Shown: piece after piece, positions 8,262-16,085 of the stretch | How positions within the stretch are numbered: the first letter of the stretch is position 1 | Layout: each line of letters opens with the position of its first letter | Assembly: GCA_016788885.1 (NCBI GenBank) | Contig: JAEURX010000018.1 | Location: 62,001 to 126,000 of the forward strand | Direction of reading: 5' to 3' | DNA length: 64,000 bases | Source: Nitrospira sp. | GTDB taxonomy: Bacteria > Nitrospirota > Nitrospiria > Nitrospirales > Nitrospiraceae | Position numbers and translations under genes: made by a program | The notes under the pieces: generated by a model | Told to the model about the DNA's origin: nothing | The model's input: the letters and a program-made list of their open reading frames with translations, nothing else | Database searches by the model: none

Positions 8262-9245
8262 TTAGGCGGCTTTTTTCCCCTGGTGATTGGGTTGCTGAAT
8301 ATAGAGCGCCAGTTTCTCGCCCAGCATTTTCGCGTCAAACTTCGTGATATAGTCCGTTGCGCCGACCGTCCGTCCCTTTTCCATATTGCAGGCTCCTGTC
8401 AGGGACGAGTGAAGCATGACCGGCAAATGCGCCAGCCTCGGGTCGGCCCGGATATGCTTGGTCAGCGTGAAGCCGTCCATCTCGGGCATTTCGATATCAC
8501 TCAGAATGCATTGGATCTGATCCACCTTTTCTTTGCCCTCAGCCGTCGCCTGATCAGCCAGGGCCTGCAGCTTTTGCCAGGCTTCCCCGCCGGTCGTGGC
8601 GATCACATAGGACATGGAGAGGCGGTCCAAGGCCTTGCGAATCTGCATTCGAGCCACGGACGAATCGTCGGCAAACAAGACGCACTTCGATCTCAACTCC
8701 GGCGCGATCGTCATGCCCGCGAAGACATCGTCGTCCGTGCGAGGGCAGATATCGTTCAGAACTTTTTCCACATCGAGGATCAGGACCATCCGTCCATCTT
8801 CCAGCATCGTGACGGCGGTCACGGCGCCTTTGTTGTTCTCCCGAACAATGGCCGGTGGTGTCTTAATCGCGGACCAAGAGAACCGGATAATGCGATCCAC
8901 GCCGGCCACAAGAAATCCCTGCAAGCTGCCGTTGTATTCGGAGACGATGAGGTATGGGTTTCCCCCGGGAGTTCCATTTCCCTGCCCATCCGTTTCCACT
9001 CCTAACCCCAAACTACGCTTGAGGCCGACGACGGGGACCATGATTCCCCGGATATTGGCCATGCCGACAATGCGGCTATCGGCTTCCGGAATCTGGGTGA
9101 GCTCCGGCAGTTTCATCACCTCACGCACTTTGAACACATTGATGCCGAATATTTCATTCGTGCCGAGTTTGAACAGCAGCAACTCCATCTGATTTGCGCC
9201 GGCCAGCCTAGTCCTGGCATCAATTTCATTGATCAGTGTGGACAT
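8262..9245 (-). CDS. cheV: CheV-type coupling protein (CheW domain plus receiver)
   Basis: CheV combines receptor coupling with a phosphorylatable receiver that tunes array activity. Residues about 15-165 form the CheW domain (LLFKLGTNEIFGINVFKV, then IRGIMVPVVGL). Residues about 180-315 form the receiver with VLFADDSS, the acceptor Asp in LSDIEMPEMDG and a final ITKFD lysine. It sits between cheA and cheB. The 327-residue length and domain order agree with CheV of proteobacteria. Confidence 0.93.
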   Translation of the reverse strand: MSTLINEIDARTRLAGANQMELLLFKLGTNEIFGINVFKVREVMKLPELTQIPEADSRIVGMANIRGIMVPVVGLKRSLGLGVETDGQGNGTPGGNPYLIVSEYNGSLQGFLVAGVDRIIRFSWSAIKTPPAIVRENNKGAVTAVTMLEDGRMVLILDVEKVLNDICPRTDDDVFAGMTIAPELRSKCVLFADDSSVARMQIRKALDRLSMSYVIATTGGEAWQKLQALADQATAEGKEKVDQIQCILSDIEMPEMDGFTLTKHIRADPRLAHLPVMLHSSLTGACNMEKGRTVGATDYITKFDAKMLGEKLALYIQQPNHQGKKAA

Positions 9246-9332
9246 ACTTCCTCCGATCTCGCGGATACCTGTTCATCTATTTTTCTTGAACACCCGTATT
9301 CTGATGCCACGCCCTGACGCGCACTCCTTGTG

Positions 9333-11228
9333 TCAGGCGGCGATACCCGGGTTGTGCCAAGCTTGCGCATTTTGAACCAACTCCGAGGTATCCAAAATCA
9401 GTACCACCTTGCCTTCGCCGGTGATTGTGGCGCCTGATACGCCTTTGACGGTTTCCAGATAATCCCAGATCGACTTGATCACCACTTCCTCCTGGGATCG
9501 AAGCTCATCGACGACCACCCCCACCCGGCGATCTCCCAACGCTGCGACGACCACGTAAAACCGCTCGCGATTGGAATCCGTCGGGATATCAAACTCCTGT
9601 GCCAAACGAATGAGCGGCAGCACGCGGTCGCGCAGGTGTAACACTTCGCGTCCATTGATCGTTTTGATCTCGGAGCGCGAGATGCGAACGGCTTCGATGA
9701 CGGTGCTCAATGGAATGGCGAAAATCGAACGCTCGACTTCCACCATCAAGGCCTGAATGATGGCGATCGTCAGCGGCAGCTTGATGATGATCTGACTCCC
9801 CTTGCCCGGCTCGGACTCCAGATCCACGCTGCCGTTGATTTTTCGGATGTTCGTACGGACCACATCCATGCCGACGCCCCGGCCTGATACATCTGTCACT
9901 TTTTCGGCCGTGCTGAATCCCGGCAGGAAGATCAGATTGAGAATTTCGCGATGCTCCATCGTTGCGAGTTCAGCTTCGCTGATCAGGCCTTTGGCCAACG
10001 CCTTTTCTTTGATCTTTTCAACCTGAATGCCGCGCCCGTCGTCGTTGATCCGAATGACGATGCTGTTGCCTTCCTGACTTGCGGCAATGGTCAGTTGGCC
10101 TTCTCCCGCCTTCCCTTTCGCCTGGCGCTCGGCCGGAGTTTCGATCCCATGGTCGATCGCATTACGTACCAGGTGCACGAGCGGATCACCGATCTCGTCG
10201 GCGACGGATTTATCGAGCTCTGTTTCTTCGCCGCGCATTTCCAAATGGACCTGTTTGTTGAGTTTCTGGGACAGATCCCGCACCATGCGAGGCAACTTGG
10301 CGAATACTTTTTTGATCGGAAGCATGCGGGTCTTCATCACGGCCAACTGCAGATCGGTCGTCACCAAGTTGAGTTGCGCGAGGGTTTCGCTCAGGACGCG
10401 CACCTGGGGATCGGATTCATGCTGTTGCTCCAATTGCGTGCCGATCTTGATCAGACGGTTCCGCCCCAAGACCAGCTCCCCGACCAGATTCATCACGCTG
10501 TCGAGCCGTTTGGTCTCCACGCGGATGGTGGCATCCTCTTCAACTGGTTTCGGCTGTTTTTCTTGTTTGTGCAGCGCTTGATCCAGGGCGCGCTCGGTAA
10601 TCGCTTTGGCTTGGAGCAAAATTTCGCCCAGTGGCGTCTTGGGCTCCGGTTGATGCTGTTGCGCGGTCAACGCATCGAGGACCTGTTCCTTAGATGCCAA
10701 TCCGTCTGTGACCAAAATTTCGCCCAGTGTCTGCGGCGGGGCGACCGGGGCTGCGGGCGGAGCCGCCGGCGACAGGGCTTCGACCTTTGGAGCAGCCACA
10801 GGTTCTGCAGGCGCGGCCGTCGGCGCCGAAACAGGCGTGGTGCCGTTCAGAATATCGTCGAGCTTTGCCGCAATTGCCCCCGTGGGGACATGACTGTCGG
10901 TGCCTGATTCCCGAATGTCGGCCATGATCGCCTTAATGACGTCGATGGTTTCAAGAATGATGCTGATGATGGCCGGGTTGACGGCCATTTCACCCTGACG
11001 AAGTTTGTTCAGAATGTTTTCGCCGCGATGGGCTACGTCCACGAGGTTGTTGAAACCGAGAAACCCGGCGGATCCCTTCATGCTGTGCATCGCACGAAAG
11101 ATTTCATTGAGCAGATCGGTATTGGTTGGGTCGGATTCCAGCGTGACAAAACGCTGATCAAGGACCTCCAGCATCTCGTTGGATTCGGTCAAAAAGTCGT
11201 TGAGTATTTCCTGCATTTCATCGCTCAT
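9333..11228 (-). CDS. cheA: Chemotaxis histidine kinase CheA with MshEN-like insert
   Basis: The main CheA, 631 residues. Order: Hpt with H48 (MHSMKGSAG); Pro/Ala linker; two tandem LGEIL...Q motifs (167-190 and 199-222) where P2 normally lies; dimerisation domain (about 235-300, MNLVGELVLGRNRL); HATPase (about 300-475, with AIDHG, DDGRGI and GRGVGMDVV); and a C-terminal CheW-like regulatory domain. All kinase motifs are intact. The tandem motifs resemble the MshEN c-di-GMP-binding repeat, but the leading Arg of each is replaced. It sits in a complete che operon with cheZ, cheY and cheR upstream. Confidence 0.94.
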   Translation of the reverse strand: MSDEMQEILNDFLTESNEMLEVLDQRFVTLESDPTNTDLLNEIFRAMHSMKGSAGFLGFNNLVDVAHRGENILNKLRQGEMAVNPAIISIILETIDVIKAIMADIRESGTDSHVPTGAIAAKLDDILNGTTPVSAPTAAPAEPVAAPKVEALSPAAPPAAPVAPPQTLGEILVTDGLASKEQVLDALTAQQHQPEPKTPLGEILLQAKAITERALDQALHKQEKQPKPVEEDATIRVETKRLDSVMNLVGELVLGRNRLIKIGTQLEQQHESDPQVRVLSETLAQLNLVTTDLQLAVMKTRMLPIKKVFAKLPRMVRDLSQKLNKQVHLEMRGEETELDKSVADEIGDPLVHLVRNAIDHGIETPAERQAKGKAGEGQLTIAASQEGNSIVIRINDDGRGIQVEKIKEKALAKGLISEAELATMEHREILNLIFLPGFSTAEKVTDVSGRGVGMDVVRTNIRKINGSVDLESEPGKGSQIIIKLPLTIAIIQALMVEVERSIFAIPLSTVIEAVRISRSEIKTINGREVLHLRDRVLPLIRLAQEFDIPTDSNRERFYVVVAALGDRRVGVVVDELRSQEEVVIKSIWDYLETVKGVSGATITGEGKVVLILDTSELVQNAQAWHNPGIAA

Positions 11229-11236
11229 AGCCCACC

Positions 11237-11887
11237 TCAGTTAAAACCGAATTGCTTCAAAATCTCGTCGGCGAGATCTTGATCCATGGAGGTATTCTTG
11301 GTCGCTTCCAACTGCTTCAGCATTTCGCTCGCCTTGTCCTGGCTCTGTTTCGCTGCCTGCTTCTGGTACGGACCGAAGACGACGACCAGTTGAAGCAGCT
11401 TATGTTCGACTTCCTGTAGAATGGTCACGAGTTTGTTGACACTTTGCGCGACGAGGTCCTGGAAGGAGAGCGCCGTCATGATAGCGAGCAGCCGTTTGTC
11501 GTCGGCGCCGATCGCCTCTCCGATATTCTGAACCTGCTGCAGTATCTCCGGACTCGTCTGCTGCTTCTGAAGCGCTTGGGTCAGATCCTTTAACATCACC
11601 TCGAGCTTGAGATGATGATCCTGAATCGCTTCTACCTGACGCATGACCTCGTGCGTCCCCTGCTCGGTCATGGTCTTGAGATTCGTCAGATGGGTTAGGG
11701 CCTGAGGCAACTGTTCGGTCGACGTGCTGACCGGCGTACTGAATTCGGACAGCGTCTTCATCGTCGTGTCGATAAAACGGGCAAGCTCACCGAGCTCTTC
11801 ATAGAGCTTGCTGTCAGGTGCCTTCTCCGTCTGCTCGCTGTCTTCCACGACCTCTTGCGCCTTTGCCGCCACGCGTGGTTGTGTCAT
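11237..11887 (-). CDS. cheZ: CheY-P phosphatase CheZ
   Basis: CheZ dephosphorylates CheY-P and ends the motor signal. The long helical hairpin carries the active-site motif SFQDLVAQ (D144 and Q148 in the 216-residue form used here). The C-terminal tail DQDLADEILKQFGF matches the CheY-binding peptide of CheZ. The ATG is preferred over an upstream GTG at 11899 because GAGG lies six bases before it. It is placed directly between cheY and cheA. Confidence 0.9.
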   Translation of the reverse strand: MTQPRVAAKAQEVVEDSEQTEKAPDSKLYEELGELARFIDTTMKTLSEFSTPVSTSTEQLPQALTHLTNLKTMTEQGTHEVMRQVEAIQDHHLKLEVMLKDLTQALQKQQTSPEILQQVQNIGEAIGADDKRLLAIMTALSFQDLVAQSVNKLVTILQEVEHKLLQLVVVFGPYQKQAAKQSQDKASEMLKQLEATKNTSMDQDLADEILKQFGFN

Positions 11888-11913
11888 CGTCACCCTCACC
11901 GGTTAAGAGGCGA

Positions 11914-12294
11914 TTACTTGAAGATTTTGTTGATTTTGTCTTGCATCGTCTCTGCGGTGAACGGCTTGACGACGTAGTTGCTGACACCGGCCTGAACGGC
12001 TTCCATGAGGTTTTCCTTTTGCGCTTCGGCCGTGACCATCAGCACCGGAATCTTTTTCAACTTTTCATCGGCGCGAATGGCGCGCAGCATGTCGATCCCC
12101 ATCATCACGGGCATATTCCAGTCCGACACCACAAAGCCATACGTATCGGCATGCAACTTGGTGAGCGCGTCCTGGCCGTTTTCGGCTTCCTCCAGATTGT
12201 TGAAGCCGAGTTGCTTCAGAATGTTCTTCACGATGCGACGCATCGTGGACATGTCATCGACGACAAGAATTTTCATATTTGGATCGGCTGGCAT
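11914..12294 (-). CDS. cheY: Chemotaxis response regulator CheY
   Basis: A 126-residue receiver of the enteric CheY type: acidic pair D13/D14 (VVDDMSTM), phospho-acceptor D58 in SDWNMP, a TAEA segment with the switch Thr, and the invariant Lys in VVKPF. It should bind FliM when phosphorylated. CheZ follows immediately and cheR precedes it, so this is the motor-directed CheY of the main pathway. Confidence 0.95.
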   Translation of the reverse strand: MPADPNMKILVVDDMSTMRRIVKNILKQLGFNNLEEAENGQDALTKLHADTYGFVVSDWNMPVMMGIDMLRAIRADEKLKKIPVLMVTAEAQKENLMEAVQAGVSNYVVKPFTAETMQDKINKIFK

Positions 12295-12310
12295 GCGATA
12301 TCCTCCTTAC

Positions 12311-13174
12311 TTACTGTTTCTCATGAATAACGGATCGGCCTGCATGAATGGTTTTGAAAAGGCCGGATGTGTCGTGCAAGGTTTCTGAAAATCCGATCAT
12401 CAGATACCCCTTCGGACGCAATGCGTCTCGAAGATCTGACACGATTTGGGCCTTGGCTTTTTCGTCGAAATAGATGAGGCAATTGCGGCAGAAAATGATA
12501 TCAATGCCTCGTACCAGTTTTAACCGCGGACGGTCGTAGAGATTCACGTTCATGAAGCGCACCATGTCCTTCACCGGCTGGACCAGCGTGTGTTCTTCCT
12601 TTTTCCCGGTGAAATAGCGCGCGAGCAGTGCCGGAGGAACTTTGCGCAACGAATGGGATGAATAGGTGGCCGTCCGTGCGATGTTCAGGACATTTTCACT
12701 GATGTCGGTCGCCAGAATATCGATAGTCCACCCGGCAAGCGGCGGATAGTCGCGAAGCAGCAGCGCAAGGGTATAGGGTTCGTCCCCGGTCGAGCAGGCG
12801 GCGCTCCAGATACGAATCTGTTTCGTGCCCGCATTGGTTTTCATCACTTCGGGGATCATCACCTTCATAAAGCTGTCCAGCTGGGCTTCGTCGCGGAAGA
12901 AATACGTCTCATTGGTGGTGATCACCGTATAGAGTTCGGTGACCTCACGGTCACGGTAGGCATCGAAGCGCAGAAAATTCAGATAACTTTCGAAGGTCTG
13001 ACACCGACAGGCCTTCAGTCGCGGCAGGAGCCGGCTCTCGAGGAGATACGTTTTGTTGTCCTGAAAGTGGATGCCGGTCTTTTCGTAGATGAGATCGCGA
13101 AGTTGTTTGAAGGTGTCGGGTACGAGTTTCGGGACGGGCAACTCTGTCTTTCTTACGGCATTGCTGTCGGTCAT
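12311..13174 (-). CDS. cheR: Chemoreceptor methyltransferase CheR
   Basis: CheR methylates MCP glutamates from S-adenosylmethionine. The 287-residue protein has the helical CheR N-terminal domain (about 20-75), the TTNETYFFRD segment and the SAM-binding core IWSAACSTGDEPYTLAL, followed by IDILATDISENVL and IIFCRNCLIYFD. No TPR tail is present. It is the second gene of the unit that begins with the HTH regulator 110 bases upstream. Confidence 0.95.
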   Translation of the reverse strand: MTDSNAVRKTELPVPKLVPDTFKQLRDLIYEKTGIHFQDNKTYLLESRLLPRLKACRCQTFESYLNFLRFDAYRDREVTELYTVITTNETYFFRDEAQLDSFMKVMIPEVMKTNAGTKQIRIWSAACSTGDEPYTLALLLRDYPPLAGWTIDILATDISENVLNIARTATYSSHSLRKVPPALLARYFTGKKEEHTLVQPVKDMVRFMNVNLYDRPRLKLVRGIDIIFCRNCLIYFDEKAKAQIVSDLRDALRPKGYLMIGFSETLHDTSGLFKTIHAGRSVIHEKQ

Positions 13175-13284
13175 CGATAACCTCGTCTGAACCCTGGGTC
13201 GTGATAAGCGAATCCGTCAGGCCGGTCTCAGGCCTCGACGACGAATCAATTCCCGTATGCCGGACCGCCTGTCCCTCGGAGAGA

Positions 13285-13515
13285 TCAGTTGTGCTGCGTC
13301 CGGCTGTGCATCCATTCGTGAATGTCGCGCCGGAGAAACCGCCAATGCTTTCCGATTTTTGAAGCCGGCAATTCACCGAGGCGCGCGAGCTTATACACCG
13401 TGGACTTCGGAACGCGCAGGAAGTGCGCCACTTCCGAGACGGTGAGAATCTCGCCTTCCGAAGGCAATACACTGTCAAGGTTTGTTCTGGTTGCTGTGGC
13501 GATAGTGTCGTTCAT
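13285..13515 (-). CDS. Excisionase-like HTH DNA-binding protein heading the che operon
   Basis: A 76-residue protein with a MerR/excisionase-type helix-turn-helix in residues 22-70: ILTVSEVAHFLRVPKSTVY, then GELPASKIGKHWRF and RRDIHEWM. It probably binds DNA; its target is unknown. The same frame stays open upstream, but that part is antisense to the MinD-like gene and is not used. The ATG has no Shine-Dalgarno, and a good sigma-28-type -10 ends only 11 bases before it, so the mRNA may be nearly leaderless. There are no phage or integrase genes nearby, so it is more likely a flagellar or che regulator than an excisionase. Confidence 0.8.
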   Translation of the reverse strand: MNDTIATATRTNLDSVLPSEGEILTVSEVAHFLRVPKSTVYKLARLGELPASKIGKHWRFLRRDIHEWMHSRTQHN

Positions 13516-13525
13516 AACGGATATG

Positions 13526-13553
13526 GTATCGGTGTGCGCCGTCTCAAACTTTA
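13526..13553 (-). promoter_or_regulatory. Putative FliA (sigma-28) promoter of the HTH-cheR-cheY-cheZ-cheA operon
   Basis: Minus strand TAAAGTTT (exact -35 consensus), 12 bases, ACCGATAC. Predicted transcription would start only a few bases before the HTH start codon. It is the only sigma-28-type motif I found ahead of this che block. Confidence 0.65.
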
Positions 13554-13711
13554 GTTGCCGGTTTTTATACGATGGGGTTAAATAGGCATCATGAGGTGAG
13601 GCCATTGGGCGAGAGAGACTCCGGCCTCTAGTCCCATTCCGCGCAGACGTGTAATCCGAATGGCAGACCGCGTGAACAAGATCCTTAACCAACGGTAAGA
13701 GAGCAACCTGG

Positions 13712-14659
13712 ATGGCTACGATTGTCTCGATCGGCTCAGGAAAAGGCGGGGTTGGAAAAAGCATTCTCGCCGCTAATTTATCCATGTTACTGGCAAAACG
13801 AGGCAAGCGAGTCGTTCTCGCCGATCTCGACGTGGGAGGTGCCGACGCGCATATCCTGTTCGGGATGCTGAATCCTCCCCGCACGCTGACCGACTTTATC
13901 GATCGCCGTGTGGAGCGGCTGGACGAAGTGCTCCAACCAATTTCGGCGCACCCCTTTCTGCAATTGCTGCCAGGGACCGGAGATACGCTGGCTACGGCAA
14001 ATCTGCCGTATGCCAAGAAAAAGCGATTGATTCGCCACTTCGCACAATTGCAGGCAGACGTGATCGTCGTCGATATCGGTGCTGGCACCAGTTACCATGC
14101 GCTCGACTTTTTTCTCATGGCCGATCACTATGTCACTGTGGCGACTCCCGACCCTACCTCAGTCCTCGATCTCTACCGCTTCATCAAGCTTGCGGCCATT
14201 CGCCGAGTCCTCTCGGCATTCCTGTCGCGCGATGCCGTGAGCGAAGCCCTCTCCGAACGCGATTTCTCAAGCATCGAGGAAGTGATTCAGGCCGTCGCCG
14301 AGACGGATCCCAATGCGCGGGAGGTCGCGAGTCGAACCCTGCAAGGATTCCAACCGTACCTGATCGTCAACCGCGTCTCAGGCAAGTCGCGCGTCAACGT
14401 CTTGCACTTGAAGAAACTGTTGCAGGAGTATGTTGGTGGTGACCTGACGACACTGGGAGAGATTCCGGACGATCCGGCTGTCACACGCGCGGTCCGTAGT
14501 TTCTTGCCGGTCGTCGAATGTGAGCCGACCGCGCCCGCAGCCCTCGCCTTAAGTCAGGCGGCCGACGCCCTATTGGCGGCGATGGCGCGTCAGGCAATTC
14601 CTCCTGCCGAGCCTTCCCCCGCCCCGGAACAGGTCGCGCAAATGCCCATTCCCTCCTGA
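13712..14659 (+). CDS. MinD/ParA-family ATPase, FlhG-like paralogue
   Basis: A 315-residue P-loop ATPase of the SIMIBI class. The deviant Walker A GKGGVGKS is at residues 10-17 and is followed by VVLADLDVGGADAHILFG; a Walker B-like VIVVDIGAG lies near residue 115. It differs from the FlhG encoded beside flhF by a longer middle section (about 150-215) and a Pro-rich tail (PPAEPSPAPEQ). Such orphans may position flagella, pili or chemoreceptor arrays. It stands alone on the plus strand, divergent from the che operon and facing the PilZ gene. I cannot assign a specific cargo. Confidence 0.82.
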   Translation: MATIVSIGSGKGGVGKSILAANLSMLLAKRGKRVVLADLDVGGADAHILFGMLNPPRTLTDFIDRRVERLDEVLQPISAHPFLQLLPGTGDTLATANLPYAKKKRLIRHFAQLQADVIVVDIGAGTSYHALDFFLMADHYVTVATPDPTSVLDLYRFIKLAAIRRVLSAFLSRDAVSEALSERDFSSIEEVIQAVAETDPNAREVASRTLQGFQPYLIVNRVSGKSRVNVLHLKKLLQEYVGGDLTTLGEIPDDPAVTRAVRSFLPVVECEPTAPAALALSQAADALLAAMARQAIPPAEPSPAPEQVAQMPIPS

Positions 14660-14678
14660 AGGAGTTTTTGCTCCGCAC

Positions 14679-15290
14679 TCAGATCGCAGCTTTTCTCGCC
14701 CGTAGCCGTTCGGCCTGGACGTGAAGGATATGCCGGATGATGAGTTCCTGTTCGTCTCCTCCCAGTTCGATGAATTGAGTCGCGACGTGAAATTCGGCGG
14801 GAGTCTTCTGCATCGGTGTGACCCGGATGATGCGCGCGGTGGTTTCGATCATGCTGAACGGCGGCAGGATCACTTTGAGCAGCAGCACGTCATCCGCTTC
14901 GAATCGGCGAGGCGTATGAAAGCCCACTCCTCCGGCGCTGATGTCGACGTCGGTGAGTCGGGCAATCGCCACGCTGCCGGGATGACTTTTGACAAGCGAT
15001 TTGAGAATGGTCTCCAGCATCCAATCGATTTTCGATACCCATGGCAACAGCGGAGAACCCGCAAACGTCTCCCCTCCACGGATCAGCAGGTCGAGTGTCG
15101 GCTTCGAGACCGCGGTGGCAATGGTGTCTTCCGTAGCCGGCGGGAGGTACGCATTCATGGCATCTGCCGTTTCATCGATTCGTCGATACTCGAGCAACAG
15201 CCGATCGTCGATGCGTAACCATTCCCGCCGATCTTCATTCTTGATGTCGTTCTGCGGGCGTTGAAACAGCCGGTCGGGCGAGGGCGTCAT
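14679..15290 (-). CDS. PilZ-domain protein, likely c-di-GMP effector
   Basis: A 203-residue protein with the two PilZ c-di-GMP motifs: an Arg-rich start RREWLRIDDR (about residues 21-30) and VDISAGGVGFHTP (about 129-141, D-x-S-x-x-G). The segment between the motifs is longer than usual and helical. It ends the fliC-flaG-fliD-fliS-fliT unit, so a role in flagellar filament control or motility switching is likely. The binding motifs support nucleotide binding; the downstream partner is unknown. Confidence 0.8.
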   Translation of the reverse strand: MTPSPDRLFQRPQNDIKNEDRREWLRIDDRLLLEYRRIDETADAMNAYLPPATEDTIATAVSKPTLDLLIRGGETFAGSPLLPWVSKIDWMLETILKSLVKSHPGSVAIARLTDVDISAGGVGFHTPRRFEADDVLLLKVILPPFSMIETTARIIRVTPMQKTPAEFHVATQFIELGGDEQELIIRHILHVQAERLRARKAAI

Positions 15291-15347
15291 ACCAAACCTC
15301 TACGGTGGAAGATAACGGGTACGCCAGATGCGCTGGCCGTACGATCC

Positions 15348-15692
15348 TCAAGCTTCACGATGTATCGTGACACGGTCAGAGGCGAGTTGTCCGTTACTTT
15401 CGCGCAATCGGTGCAGATGTCGTGTGATCTGAGCCGCCTCCACCAATAAGCCGGAGATCCCTGCTTGAGCAACCAGAATAGCGGTGCGAACTTCTTCGTC
15501 CATGATCAGAAGTCGCTGTGCGAACGTACGGTCGAGGGTGCATGCGGCCAGACTCATCCCACGCGCACGATAGCAGGCGTCGACTTGATCCCAGTCGCCG
15601 GCCCGGGCCGCATCCAGCGCTTGGATGGTAAGCAGTTCGATGGAGCGATAATCGTGAGGTAAGCTGGTATGGGAGGGACTAGCTGCCGACAT
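15348..15692 (-). CDS. FliT-like flagellar export chaperone candidate
   Basis: A 114-residue helical protein whose start overlaps the end of fliS by 14 bases, the position occupied by fliT in many flagellar operons. Features include a helix with ALDAARAGDWDQVDACYRAR and a second amphipathic helix LVEAAQITRHLHRLRES. FliT binds FliD and regulates assembly. Sequence conservation in this family is low, so the call rests mainly on size, helical pattern and gene order. Confidence 0.6.
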   Translation of the reverse strand: MSAASPSHTSLPHDYRSIELLTIQALDAARAGDWDQVDACYRARGMSLAACTLDRTFAQRLLIMDEEVRTAILVAQAGISGLLVEAAQITRHLHRLRESNGQLASDRVTIHREA

Positions 15693-16071
15693 GGGCCACC
15701 GCTTCTTGTCTTGCCACGACCTGCCAGCCTTCCCGTAGAGTTGTCAGACAGCGAATCGGTCCGTCGAGATGTTTTCCATTGTGCCGAAGATTGGCTTGGA
15801 TGCACTGCTGAACCATATAGTCGTACAGACGGTGCAGGGACACGGCGATCTCCCCGCCACGCTCGAAATCCAGGACGCTGGATAACTCTCCGACGATGGC
15901 CATGCCGCGGTCGAGGAATCGGGCCTTATCCTTGTAATTGTTCGTGAGAATGGCTTCCCGGGCGAGCTCCATCGATTGAATCGCAGAATCGTAGAGCATC
16001 ACGATGAGTTGTACCCGGTTGGCGGTCATGACTTGCGTTTGTTGGTAGGCATTGGCTGCAGCAACGATCAT
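15679..16071 (-). CDS. fliS: Flagellin export chaperone FliS
   Basis: FliS binds the disordered C-terminus of flagellin and prevents early polymerisation. The 130-residue protein starts with ANAYQQTQVMTANRVQLIVM, a conserved FliS opening, followed by LYDSAIQ and the RGMAIVGELSSVLDFERGG and LYDYMVQQCI segments. It lies directly downstream of fliD and overlaps the fliT-like gene. Confidence 0.95.
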   Translation of the reverse strand: MIVAAANAYQQTQVMTANRVQLIVMLYDSAIQSMELAREAILTNNYKDKARFLDRGMAIVGELSSVLDFERGGEIAVSLHRLYDYMVQQCIQANLRHNGKHLDGPIRCLTTLREGWQVVARQEAVAHVGS

Positions 16072-16085
16072 AGTAATCCTATGAG

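Noticed and set aside
9951-10907. 318-codon plus-strand frame opposite cheA
   Set aside because: It is antisense to the kinase domains of cheA; composition is biased (many Phe, Arg, Gln) with no domain.
13285-14088. Long form (267 codons) of the HTH gene
   Set aside because: The extra N-terminal 190 codons are antisense to the MinD-like gene and resemble no protein; the HTH domain alone starts at a good ATG.
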